From Hydrogenophilales bacterium (lineage in GTDB: Bacteria; Pseudomonadota; Gammaproteobacteria; Burkholderiales; Thiobacillaceae): DNA of 64,000 nucleotides. The stretch is from the NCBI GenBank assembly GCA_016703155.1, contig JADJCP010000001.1, positions 1 through 64,000 of the forward strand. Direction: 5' to 3'. Of the stretch, positions 38,920 through 46,866 are shown in pieces. The position numbers and the translations under genes were made by a program. The notes beneath the pieces were generated by a model. That model did not search any database. It worked only from the letters and a program-made list of their open reading frames with translations, and was not told the origin of the DNA. Each line of letters begins with the position of its first letter. Within the stretch, counting starts at the first letter, position 1.

Positions 38920-39777
38920 TTGAGACATTCACGCGAGAGCCCCCTTCCCCATGAACCCAGCCCGACCGGTCTTTTCGTTTCCGATCACACCGGAATCACT
39001 GCCGAGATCATCGGCAAGAGTCTCCTCTCCCAATATCCCGACGAAGCGTTCGCAACCGAAAGTTTACCCTTCGTAGACTCTCAGGAGAAAGCACAAAATG
39101 CTGCATCGCACATAAGAGAGGTTTGGAAACAGACCAGCGTGCGACCTTTTGTCTTTTCCAGCCTCACCGATCCCGATGCGCGCGCCGCCCTGAACGCCTC
39201 GGAAGCCTTGGTGATGGACATCTACGGACAGTTTCTGGGGATGATGACTGCTGAAATCGGCCGACCGGCGACGCCGGCCAAAGGCAAGTTCCACGCCATC
39301 GGCGACCAGGACAACTACACCTCGCGTATCGACGCGCTCAATTTCTCGCTGGCCACCGACGATGGCATGGCGCTGAAGTATGATCGGGCCGATCTCATCC
39401 TGGTGGGCGTGTCGCGCAGCGGCAAGACGCCAACCTCGCTGTACATGGCGATGCAATATGGCTTGTGTGTCGCCAACTACCCGCTCACGCCCGAGCACTT
39501 CGACCGTTTCGAGCTGCCGTCGGTGCTTCGGCCGCACCTCAAGAAAGTGCGTGGTCTGACCTTGACGCCGACACGCTTGTCGCAGATACGCGCCGAGCGT
39601 CGTCCGAACAGCGAATACGCCTCGCTGGAAACCTGCAAGCAGGAATTGAACGCGGCCGAGCAAATGATGCGCTCGGCGGGCATCCCGGTGCTGGACTCGA
39701 CCACTCGCTCAGTGGAAGAAATCGCCGCCCTCTTGCGCCAGTCCCTGACCAACCCGACAGTGCAGAGACCAGCCTGA
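38920..39777 (+). CDS. ppsR: PEP synthase regulatory protein (bifunctional kinase/pyrophosphorylase)
   Basis: A DUF299 protein that inactivates PpsA by ADP-dependent phosphorylation and reactivates it by phosphorolysis. The 285 residues as drawn include FVSDHTGITAE near the N-terminus, the P-loop GVSRSGKTPTSLYMA and the C-terminal LTLTPTRLSQIRAERRPNSEYAS. The only in-frame start upstream of the FVSDHTG motif is TTG at 38920; a better-looking ATG at 38951 is out of frame, so a further indel or TTG use must be assumed. Only 16 bp separate this start from the divergent ppsA ATG. Confidence 0.9.
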   Translation: MRHSRESPLPHEPSPTGLFVSDHTGITAEIIGKSLLSQYPDEAFATESLPFVDSQEKAQNAASHIREVWKQTSVRPFVFSSLTDPDARAALNASEALVMDIYGQFLGMMTAEIGRPATPAKGKFHAIGDQDNYTSRIDALNFSLATDDGMALKYDRADLILVGVSRSGKTPTSLYMAMQYGLCVANYPLTPEHFDRFELPSVLRPHLKKVRGLTLTPTRLSQIRAERRPNSEYASLETCKQELNAAEQMMRSAGIPVLDSTTRSVEEIAALLRQSLTNPTVQRPA

Positions 39778-39791
39778 CTAGCGGAACGGTG

Positions 39792-39824
39792 GATGTTGCC
39801 CGGCGAATGATGCCGGGCAACATC
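39792..39824. terminator. 13-bp perfect hairpin after ppsR
   Basis: GATGTTGCCCGGC (39792-39804) pairs perfectly with 39812-39824 around GAATGAT. It lies 15 bp beyond the ppsR stop; no U-run follows, so termination strength is uncertain. Confidence 0.5.
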
Positions 39825-39900
39825 GGCCATCTTGCGCCACGGAGACGACGGCCTATAACAAAAACATGGAAGCCTCCCAACAGATCCGAGGAGAAAAACC

Positions 39901-40392
39901 ATGAAACGATTATTCCCCACGTTGCTCTTGACGTTTATGGCCTTGAGTGCGGGCGCGGTTTCGGCGCAAGGCACCCATCCGCTGATTCTTCAGGATGCCA
40001 TGCGCGCAAGATCGGATAGCGCCGCGCAAGCTCAAGATGAAAAGGGTTCTGTGAGGAGCCACTTCGGCGCTACCCAATTGGCCAGCCAAAGCGAGTTGAT
40101 GGGCTTGGGCAATGTCTGGAGCGTAAACGAATGCTGCGGCTGGACTGGTACATGGACGCGGCGCGCGGGCAGCAACCTGTTCAATGCGCAATGGCGCCAT
40201 ACGAACGGTACCGTGGTCAGCGACACCATCACCCTGGCGGAATGGAACAAAGCCAACAATCAGGTTCTGCTCAAACGCCAAGGCAACAGCGGCACCTACC
40301 GCGCCACTTATAATCCCCAGTCGCGAACACTGAGCGGCGGTACGACGAGTTGGTATCCGGCGGGCGCCACTTGGAGCGCGGCGCTTCGTTGA
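39901..40392 (+). CDS. Secreted protein of unknown function (W/G-rich)
   Basis: The 163-residue protein has a signal peptide (FPTLLLTFMALSAGAVSAQG) and a ~95-residue C-terminal domain rich in Trp, Asn and Gly: VWSVNECCGWTGTWTRR, NAQWRHTNGTVVSDTI and YNPQSRTLSGGTTSWYPAG. The spaced G-W/N-G turns suggest a small beta-sandwich or lipocalin-like fold. Adjacent Cys-Cys. A GAGGAG ribosome-binding site precedes ATG 39901. No family recognised. Confidence 0.65.
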   Translation: MKRLFPTLLLTFMALSAGAVSAQGTHPLILQDAMRARSDSAAQAQDEKGSVRSHFGATQLASQSELMGLGNVWSVNECCGWTGTWTRRAGSNLFNAQWRHTNGTVVSDTITLAEWNKANNQVLLKRQGNSGTYRATYNPQSRTLSGGTTSWYPAGATWSAALR

Positions 40393-40405
40393 TGCTTGGA
40401 TGACG

Positions 40406-40433
40406 CGTTAACGGCGCGGGCACGCCGTTAACG
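40406..40433. terminator. 11-bp perfect hairpin between convergent genes
   Basis: CGTTAACGGCG (40406-40416) and its exact complement (40423-40433) enclose CGGGCA. It is placed between the convergent secreted-protein and lemA genes and probably serves both. Confidence 0.6.
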
Positions 40434-40449
40434 TTGTCGAACTCTCCGT

Positions 40450-41088
40450 TTATTGATAGCCCGGAGCCCCAGCGGGCGGGGGCGCGGCCGGCTCCGTACC
40501 GAAATCCACCTTGGGCGGTTCGGCGATGGCCTTCTCATTCTCGACCGTGAAATTCGCCTTCACCTTCATGCCGAAGACCATGGCCGTCAGGTTGCTGGGG
40601 AACTGGCGTACCGTCGTGTTGTATTCCTGAACCGTCTTGATGTATCGGTTGCGCGCCACGGTGATGCGGTTTTCCGTGCCTTCGAGCTGCGCTTGCAGGT
40701 CTCGGAACGAGGCATCGGCTTTCAGGTTCGGGTAGTTTTCCGCGACCAGCAGCAGCCGACTCAAGGCGCCACTCAACTGCGCCTGCGCCGCCTGGAATTT
40801 CTGGAAGGCTTCCGGATCGTTGATGAGCTCCGGAGTCGCCGCGATCTTGCCGACGCTGGCGCGGGCTTCGGTGACGCCGAGCAGCACGTCTTTCTCGTGC
40901 GCGGCATAGCCTTTCACCGTATTGACCAGATTGGGTATCAGATCGGCGCGTCGCTGGTATTGGTTAAGGACTTCCGACCAAGCCGCCTTGATACCCTCGT
41001 CTTGAGCCTGCATGGTGTTATAGCCACACCCGTAAAGGCTGAATGCCGCCAGAACAATAATAAATTTATACATGATGTTATGAACCAT
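40450..41088 (-). CDS. lemA: LemA family protein
   Basis: The 212-residue protein has an N-terminal hydrophobic segment ending in a lipobox-like LYGCG. The LemA helical domain follows (AWSEVLNQYQRRADLIPNLVNTVKGYAAHEKDVL, RLLLVAENYPNLKADASFRDLQAQLEGTENRI, YIKTVQEYNTTVRQFPSN) and then a Pro-rich tail. The start at 41088 is chosen for a GGAG site 8 nt upstream; 41073 is the alternative. The TPM-domain partners common beside lemA are absent. It follows udg by 14 bp in the tsaB-rimI-udg-lemA array. Confidence 0.88.
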   Translation of the reverse strand: MVHNIMYKFIIVLAAFSLYGCGYNTMQAQDEGIKAAWSEVLNQYQRRADLIPNLVNTVKGYAAHEKDVLLGVTEARASVGKIAATPELINDPEAFQKFQAAQAQLSGALSRLLLVAENYPNLKADASFRDLQAQLEGTENRITVARNRYIKTVQEYNTTVRQFPSNLTAMVFGMKVKANFTVENEKAIAEPPKVDFGTEPAAPPPAGAPGYQ

Positions 41089-41102
41089 TATTAATGCTCC
41101 AT

Positions 41103-41795
41103 CTAGGATAGGCCGGGGTCTTTCAAGCGTGCCATGGTCTGCCGCGCCAGACATAAATCCTCCCACGACTTGGCCTTGTCGGCGGGATTGCGTAGCCGAT
41201 AGGCGGGATGATACGTCACGATCAAAGGCACACCATGGTATTCATGCAATCTGCCACGCATCCGGGCGATCGAGGTGTCGGTGACCAGCAGACTTTGCGC
41301 GGCGAATCGACCCATCGCCAGGATCAGCTTGGGTCGAATCAGATCGATCTGGCGTAGCAGGTAGGGCAGGCAGGCTTGCACTTCTTCAGGTTTCGGGTCG
41401 CGATTGCCGGGTGGCCGCGACTTGAGCACATTGGCGATATAGACATCCTCGCCACGTTTCAGGCCAAGCGCCGCGAGCATGGCATCGAGCAATTTACCGG
41501 CCTGGCCGACAAAGGGCTCGCCAAGGCGGTCTTCATCGGCGCCGGGCGCCTCGCCGATAATCATCCAGTCCGCGGCGATGTCCCCGACACCGAACACACC
41601 CTGGGTACGTGTCTTGCTCAATTCACATCGTGTGCAGGACTGGACCGCCGAACGCAGGGCATCCCAACTGTCGCCGATGTCGGTGGCGACCGCCTCGGCG
41701 GGTGTAGCCAAGGACGCGGTTTGGCTGGCATCGCGCAAGCGCCATACCGGCCAGAGGCCAAGGGCCTTGAGCCTATCCTCGCGCGGCAGGCTCAT
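41103..41795 (-). CDS. Family 4/5-type uracil-DNA glycosylase
   Basis: Excises uracil from DNA. The 230 residues have a divergent N-terminal 50 residues, then CTRCELSKTRTQGVFGVGD (first two Fe-S cysteines), the active-site motif GEAPGADEDRLGEPFVGQAG, NVLKSRPPGNRDPKPEEVQAC and YHPAYRLRN. In the family the third cluster Cys is normally in a VKCRPP motif; here it is Ser (LKSRPP), leaving three of four ligands. Its start overlaps the rimI stop (ATGA). Confidence 0.88.
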   Translation of the reverse strand: MSLPREDRLKALGLWPVWRLRDASQTASLATPAEAVATDIGDSWDALRSAVQSCTRCELSKTRTQGVFGVGDIAADWMIIGEAPGADEDRLGEPFVGQAGKLLDAMLAALGLKRGEDVYIANVLKSRPPGNRDPKPEEVQACLPYLLRQIDLIRPKLILAMGRFAAQSLLVTDTSIARMRGRLHEYHGVPLIVTYHPAYRLRNPADKAKSWEDLCLARQTMARLKDPGLS

Positions 41796-42274
41796 GGGCC
41801 AACGCCTTCATCCAGACAATAGCGCATCACCAAGGCGTCCTCGCGTCCCTGGTTGGCGGGATAGTAGTGGCGGCGCAAACCGACCGTCTCGAACCGAAGA
41901 TTCTCGTATAGCCTGATGGCCGGGTGATTCGACGGGCGCACTTCCAGAAACAGGCAATCGACACCATACCGGGGCGCGGATTCGATCAGATGCTCCATGA
42001 TCCGCCGACCCAGGCCATATCCCTGGCGCACCGGAGTGACGCAACAATTCAGGACGTGCCCCTCGCCGGCGCCAGACATCAGGATGCTGTAGCCGATGAT
42101 CGCACCGCCCTCCTCCACCACCCAGCAGCTATAACCGCAATCGAGGCAATCACGGAAATTACCGCGTGTCCAGGGATAGGGATACGCCGCGCGCTCGATC
42201 TGGATCACGGCATCCAGATCAGCCAGCAGCATCGGCCGGAAGGCCAATGGGAGTGCTTCCGCCAAGGCATTCAT
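41792..42274 (-). CDS. rimI: Ribosomal-protein-alanine N-acetyltransferase
   Basis: A GNAT acetyltransferase that acetylates the N-terminal Ala of ribosomal protein S18. The 160 residues show FRPMLLADLDAVIQIERAAYPYPWTRGNF, the acetyl-CoA loop VRQGYGLGRRIMEHLI and LFLEVRPSNHPAIRLYENLRFETVGLRRHYY. It overlaps tsaB upstream and udg downstream by 4 bp each, so the three are translationally coupled. Confidence 0.93.
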   Translation of the reverse strand: MNALAEALPLAFRPMLLADLDAVIQIERAAYPYPWTRGNFRDCLDCGYSCWVVEEGGAIIGYSILMSGAGEGHVLNCCVTPVRQGYGLGRRIMEHLIESAPRYGVDCLFLEVRPSNHPAIRLYENLRFETVGLRRHYYPANQGREDALVMRYCLDEGVGP

Positions 42275-42957
42275 CGAATCGCCTCGCGCCGCTCGCGGGT
42301 CGTCAGGGCCACTTTATCGCGTACGTAAAACGGCTCGGCATGGTCCGCCGGCACCGCCTCGCCAGCAAGAAATCGGGGCAGGGCCAGCGCGGCAATGGCG
42401 CGCGCGTGCGGCCACAGTTCCGGGACGACTCTGGCGATGCGCCCCGCCAGACGTGACTCCAGAACGGTTGGGTACGCAGCGAAACCTGAACCGCCGGCAT
42501 GCCAAGCCTCTCCCTCGGGCAAAGGCACCGCATCGGGCTTGCAGACACACGGCGCCAATACCGCTTCCATGCTGTCGCCAAGCCGGCGATAAGCCGCGTA
42601 GTAGACCTCGTGCATGCGCGCGTCCAGGCAGGTGATCACCCGATTTGCCTGGGCCTGCCAGGCCATGGCTTCCAGGGTGACAACCCCCACGACCGGCAGA
42701 TCGGCCCCCAGTGCCAGACCCTGGGCCACGCCACAGCCGATGCGCAGCCCGGTAAACGAGCCCGGCCCCCGGCCAAAGGCGATGCCATCCAATTCCCCCA
42801 GGCGGACACCCGCCTCGTTCAACAGCTCGGTCAGCATCGGCAAGAGCAACTCGGAGTGGCGATTGCCGGCCATGCATTCGCGCGACAGCACTTGCCCGCT
42901 CAGCGTCAGCGCGGCGGAACAGAACTCCGTGGAGGTATCGAAGGAAAGCAGATTCAA
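42271..42957 (-). CDS. tsaB: tRNA threonylcarbamoyladenosine biosynthesis protein TsaB
   Basis: The partner of TsaD/TsaE in t6A37 formation on ANN-reading tRNAs. The 228 residues are of the ASKHA fold: MNLLSFDTSTEFCSAAL, NRHSELLLPML, GIAFGRGPGSFTGLRIGCGVAQGLALG and LDARMHEVYYAAY. Complete; first gene of the tsaB-rimI-udg array. Confidence 0.94.
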   Translation of the reverse strand: MNLLSFDTSTEFCSAALTLSGQVLSRECMAGNRHSELLLPMLTELLNEAGVRLGELDGIAFGRGPGSFTGLRIGCGVAQGLALGADLPVVGVVTLEAMAWQAQANRVITCLDARMHEVYYAAYRRLGDSMEAVLAPCVCKPDAVPLPEGEAWHAGGSGFAAYPTVLESRLAGRIARVVPELWPHARAIAALALPRFLAGEAVPADHAEPFYVRDKVALTTRERREAIR

Positions 42958-43013
42958 GAGCCGGGGCCGAAATCGTCAACGGACGGATTTTACCTGCTCG
43001 GACCGGTTCCCGC

Positions 43014-43394
43014 TCAAGGCGAGGCTTCAGGCACGAGCACTTCGATGAGCACCCGCTTCCAGGGATCGCGCGCCTTCTGCAGGTGCACGATGCGCCCCTC
43101 GACAGTGACGCCGTGATCCATCATGCGCGCCAGATCGGTATTGTCGACGCGCGGCGCGAAACCGATCATCACGCCGCGCCACTCGACACGCACGGCCTTG
43201 GGGTCATAGGGGTTATCCGCTTCCCGGACCAAGGTCAGCCGATCACCAACCGACATCAGTGGAAACAATGCCCGGCCGGCATGATATTGAAAGCCGGCCA
43301 AAGGCGATGTTTGAATCAGGATATGACTCTCGGTATCGGCGGCGACCGGCGCTGCAATCAGGCCGACCGCCAGCAAGGCACCGATCCGGATCAT
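43014..43394 (-). CDS. Secreted HIRAN-domain protein
   Basis: The 126-residue protein has a signal peptide (GALLAVGLIAAPVAADTES) and a HIRAN domain (SPLAGFQYHAGRALFPLMSVGDRLTLVREADNPYDPKAVRVEW, MIGFAPRVDNTDLARMMDHG). HIRAN domains usually bind DNA ends in helicases, but stand-alone secreted versions occur in proteobacteria and their role is unknown. It lies 6 bp after the repeat-protein gene on the same strand, so they are likely co-transcribed. Confidence 0.8.
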   Translation of the reverse strand: MIRIGALLAVGLIAAPVAADTESHILIQTSPLAGFQYHAGRALFPLMSVGDRLTLVREADNPYDPKAVRVEWRGVMIGFAPRVDNTDLARMMDHGVTVEGRIVHLQKARDPWKRVLIEVLVPEASP

Positions 43395-43400
43395 GCCCGA

Positions 43401-43922
43401 TCAGCGGCGATCCGGGCTCGCTCCGGGGCCACCGACCGGGCCGGGGGGATTTTCCCAGTTGGTCCCCGCGCCGCCCGCCGGGCCGGGAGGATTGTCGTCA
43501 CGGTCGAACCAGCAGTAATCACGGTGAATGCCGCGCTTGTTGCAGAAGGCATGCTGCTTGGTCACATTCCAAGTCACGAAAAGTGCCCAATCGGCGGCGT
43601 TCATGCGGCTCCTCAGCCAACCCGTATGACGATGACGGATATCCGGGCTGGCACCGATGCCGCCGCGCGGGCCGGGGGGATTTTCCCAGTTCGTGCCACG
43701 ACCGCCGACCGGGCCGGGAGGATTGTTGTCGCGGTCGCGGCGGTGACGATTCGGACTGGCACCTGGGCCACCAGCCGGGCCACGGGGATTTTCCCAATTG
43801 GTGCCCGCGCCGCCGACCGGACCGGGAGGATTGTCATCTCGGTCCCTGGCCATGGCGCCGGAGGCAGTGAACAAGGCGAACAAGGTCGTGGCGAGCAGGC
43901 ATTTCGTTGTGGCTTTCATCAT
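43401..43922 (-). CDS. Secreted Pro/Gly-rich repeat protein
   Basis: The 173-residue protein has a signal peptide (LLATTLFALFTASGAMA). Three ~34-residue repeats follow, each built as DRDDNPPGPVGG-x-GTNWENPPGP-x-GG-x-GASP. Between repeats 2 and 3 is a ~40-residue non-repeat insert with two Cys (HAFCNKRGIHRDYCWF). The start at 43922 is set by GGAGAAG just upstream. The repeats are strongly similar at the DNA level. Probably an extended, surface or periplasmic protein; no family recognised. The HIRAN gene follows. Confidence 0.7.
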   Translation of the reverse strand: MMKATTKCLLATTLFALFTASGAMARDRDDNPPGPVGGAGTNWENPRGPAGGPGASPNRHRRDRDNNPPGPVGGRGTNWENPPGPRGGIGASPDIRHRHTGWLRSRMNAADWALFVTWNVTKQHAFCNKRGIHRDYCWFDRDDNPPGPAGGAGTNWENPPGPVGGPGASPDRR

Positions 43923-44006
43923 CTTCTCCTTGGGTTGGATCGTACCCACCTGGTACGTGCAATCAGGCTATTGGCTGCCTGTTATGCCTGTGTGTACGGG
44001 CTGTAA

Positions 44007-45944
44007 TCAATTGTAAGCATTTGTGTCCTTAAAAAAACCAATAACTTCTTCGACGACACGGGTACGGCGCATGGGCGGCAACGATTGCCAGACACGCCGG
44101 CCATACGGCTTGTCGACCAGCCTCGGGTCGCAGATCATCAACACACCACGATCCGATTCACGCCGGATGAGCCAGCCAGCACCTTGTTTCAGGCTGATTA
44201 CGGCATGCGGCAACTGGTAGTCGAAAAACGGGTTGCGTCCTTCCTGGCGCATCTTGTCGATACGCGCGTTCAGCACCGGGTCATCGGGCGGCTGGAAGGG
44301 CAAGCGGTCGATCACCACCAGCGACAACGCCTCGCCGGCCACGTCGACCCCTTCCCAGAAGCTCTGGCTGCCAAGCAGAACGGCATTACCAAGACGGCGA
44401 AATTCGCTGAGCAATTCGCTGCGACTTTTCTCGCCTTGCAGCAGCAGATGAATTTCGCTGTCCTCGGCGCGCATTTTTTCGCAAATCAGGAGATGCGCCT
44501 CGTTCATCGCACGCAAACTGGTAAAAAGCAGAAAAGCCCCCCCCCGACTTGCTTTCAATACCGGCCAGGCGGCCTCGACCACGGCCTCCGTATACCCCGG
44601 GGTGTTCGGATCGGGCATGGCTCCGGGGACATAGAGCAAGGCTTGTGTCGGGTAGTCATAGGGGCTCTCCCACTGAGCCGTTTCGGCCTCGTGCAGACCG
44701 ACCCGCTGTTGATAATGGCTGAAATCGCCACGCACCGAGAGGGTGGCCGAAGTAAACACCCAGGCACGCGGGTCATCCGCCAGTTGCTTGGCAAACTGCT
44801 CGCCCGGGTCGAGCGGCGTCGAGTGCAGCAACACGGAATATTGTGTCGCCTCGCACCAGCGCACCATGCCACTCTCCGCCTCCGGCTGGCGCCAGCGCGC
44901 CAGGCAGATGGCGGCTTCCTGGGCACGCTGCAGGCAAGCACCGAGACCTTCGGAGCGTTCCGCCTGCGACTCAAGCAAACGAGTCATCCCCGCCAGACAG
45001 CCATCGAGCTTTTCCAGCGCCTCCCGAAACTCCGGTTTATCCAGGACGCGTGCCGCCGGCCAGCGATTAAGGGCCGCGCCCAGGCTGATCCGCAGATCGC
45101 GCGCGGCGGTATCGAGTTCCGCCGCCGCGCGCGGTAAATCCTGGCTCTCCGTGGCGGCAACGGCAGCCTCCTGGCGCACATCGCGCGACAGATCCACCAG
45201 CACGCCGGTGGTCACGCTTTCGCCGAAAAACACGCTGGCGATCTCGGGTAACTGGTGCGCCTCGTCAAAGACCACCGCGTTCGAGGCCGGCAACAATTCT
45301 CCGGCGCCCTCGTCCTTCAGCCAGACATCCGCGAAAAAAAGGTGATGGTTGACCACCACCATATCCGCCTCCAGGGCCTTCTTGCGGGCGTTCAGGACAA
45401 AACACCCGCGATGGTGCGGACATTCGCTCCCCAGACAGTTTTCACGGGTCGAGGTGGCATACGCCCAAGCCGAGGCATTTTCGGGGATGTCGGTCAATTC
45501 CATCCGGTCGCCACTCTCGGTCACCGCCGCGAAATGGGCGATTCGCCGCAGGTGGGCAACCTCTTCACGGCTGTTGAAGCGGCCATCGGACAGGGCGCGT
45601 TCCAGGTGGTACGGACAGACATAATTCGCCCGCCCCTTGAGCAAGGCGATCTGGATCGGCAGACCGAGCGCCTCGCGCACCGCGGGGATGTCGCGGTGGA
45701 AGAGCTGATCCTGCAAAGTCTTGGTACCGGTCGATATGATCGCCTTGCCGCCATGCAGCATCAGCGGCGCCAGGTACGCCAAGGTCTTGCCGGTACCGGT
45801 GCCGGCCTCGACAATCAACCGCGCGCCGCGATCCAGTGCCGACAATATTTGCTCGGCCATCTCAAGTTGCTGCGCGCGTGGCCGATAATGGTCGATATGT
45901 TTTGAAAATGCTCCCGACGCCGAGAACAGACTGTGTAGATCCAT
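44007..45944 (-). CDS. yoaA: DinG/YoaA-type Fe-S DNA helicase
   Basis: The 645-residue XPD-like superfamily 2 helicase contains YRPRAQQLEMAEQIL (Q motif), Walker A AGTGTGKT, Fe-S cysteines (YVCPYHLE, ENCLGSECPHHRGCF) and DEAH (VFDEAHQLPE). Lobe 2 motifs are LLFTSLRAM, GSQSFWEGVDVAGEAL and the final QGAGWLIRR. Probably unwinds damaged or structured DNA in replication repair. Divergent from the hydrolase gene at 45994. Confidence 0.93.
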   Translation of the reverse strand: MDLHSLFSASGAFSKHIDHYRPRAQQLEMAEQILSALDRGARLIVEAGTGTGKTLAYLAPLMLHGGKAIISTGTKTLQDQLFHRDIPAVREALGLPIQIALLKGRANYVCPYHLERALSDGRFNSREEVAHLRRIAHFAAVTESGDRMELTDIPENASAWAYATSTRENCLGSECPHHRGCFVLNARKKALEADMVVVNHHLFFADVWLKDEGAGELLPASNAVVFDEAHQLPEIASVFFGESVTTGVLVDLSRDVRQEAAVAATESQDLPRAAAELDTAARDLRISLGAALNRWPAARVLDKPEFREALEKLDGCLAGMTRLLESQAERSEGLGACLQRAQEAAICLARWRQPEAESGMVRWCEATQYSVLLHSTPLDPGEQFAKQLADDPRAWVFTSATLSVRGDFSHYQQRVGLHEAETAQWESPYDYPTQALLYVPGAMPDPNTPGYTEAVVEAAWPVLKASRGGAFLLFTSLRAMNEAHLLICEKMRAEDSEIHLLLQGEKSRSELLSEFRRLGNAVLLGSQSFWEGVDVAGEALSLVVIDRLPFQPPDDPVLNARIDKMRQEGRNPFFDYQLPHAVISLKQGAGWLIRRESDRGVLMICDPRLVDKPYGRRVWQSLPPMRRTRVVEEVIGFFKDTNAYN

Positions 45945-45993
45945 GTGGGCAGTTTAGCGGATCGGGGGGCGGGAATGCTTGGAGAGAGGCGCG

Positions 45994-46866
45994 ATGATAA
46001 CGATCCGACTTGGCGTTGGCATGCTGTTGCTTGCTTTCATGCAATTGGCGGGTTGGCCGCTTGCGCGTGCCGAACGCGTCAGCATGACGATGCGCCCTGA
46101 CCTCACCGCCATCGCCGAGTATCGAGCGGGTCGAGCCGACAAGCCGGTCGTTCTGATTCTGCATGGTTTTTTGCAGACCGCCGACTCGCCTGTCATATTT
46201 AGCTTGACCGAAGGGCTGGCCGGCGAAGGCTATGGCGTCCTGGCGCCGACCATGACGCTCGGCATCACGCATCGCCGAACCAGCCTGGCCTGTGAGGCGA
46301 TCCATACCCACACGCTAAACGACGACATTGTCGAGATCGACCGCTGGGTACAATGGTTGAAACGTCGCCACAATCGCCCCATCGTCCTGATCGGCCACAG
46401 CTTGGGGAGCCTGACATTGCTGGCTTATCTCGACCGGTACGCGGCCACCCCGGTACGCAAGACCATTGGTGTCAGCATCATGGAAGGCCGCCTGACGGGC
46501 AACCCGCAAGATCAGGAAAAAAGCATCCTGGATTTGAAGCAGCGCATCCGCAACGGGCAGCGTGAACCCGTCAGGCAACCCTACTCGTTCTGTAGCACGT
46601 TCAATGCGGTTCCAGAAAGTCTGCTGTCCTATCTGGAATGGTCGCCAGCGCGCGTCATGGCCATGTCGCGGAAACACAAATCACGCCTGATCTACATCAT
46701 GGGCGGCCGCGATGATCGGCTCGGCCCCGGCTGGGTCGAAGGTCTCGTCAAGACCGGCGTCACAGTGCGCATTATTCCCGGCGCGAACCACTTCATGGAT
46801 GGCGAATATGAATTCGACCTTCTGGAGAGCGTCATTGGCGAGCTGAAGGGCCTTCGCGTCGAATGA
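45994..46866 (+). CDS. Secreted alpha/beta-hydrolase-like protein
   Basis: The 290-residue protein has a signal peptide (GMLLLAFMQLAGWPLARAE). An alpha/beta-hydrolase fold follows with VVLILHGFLQT (oxyanion), the nucleophile elbow IGHSLGSLTLL and a late His in GANHFMDGEYEFD. The acid is probably the Asp in MGGRDDRLGP. The start at 45994 is set by GGAGAGAGG 5 nt upstream. It overlaps the GGDEF-EAL gene by 4 bp (ATGA), so the two are coupled. Substrate unknown. Confidence 0.8.
   Translation: MITIRLGVGMLLLAFMQLAGWPLARAERVSMTMRPDLTAIAEYRAGRADKPVVLILHGFLQTADSPVIFSLTEGLAGEGYGVLAPTMTLGITHRRTSLACEAIHTHTLNDDIVEIDRWVQWLKRRHNRPIVLIGHSLGSLTLLAYLDRYAATPVRKTIGVSIMEGRLTGNPQDQEKSILDLKQRIRNGQREPVRQPYSFCSTFNAVPESLLSYLEWSPARVMAMSRKHKSRLIYIMGGRDDRLGPGWVEGLVKTGVTVRIIPGANHFMDGEYEFDLLESVIGELKGLRVE

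Noticed and set aside
43401..43922. Frames encoding Arg/Ser-rich proteins opposite or offset to the repeat gene
   Set aside because: They arise from the repetitive GC-rich DNA; only the minus-strand frame at 43922 has a signal peptide and ribosome-binding site.
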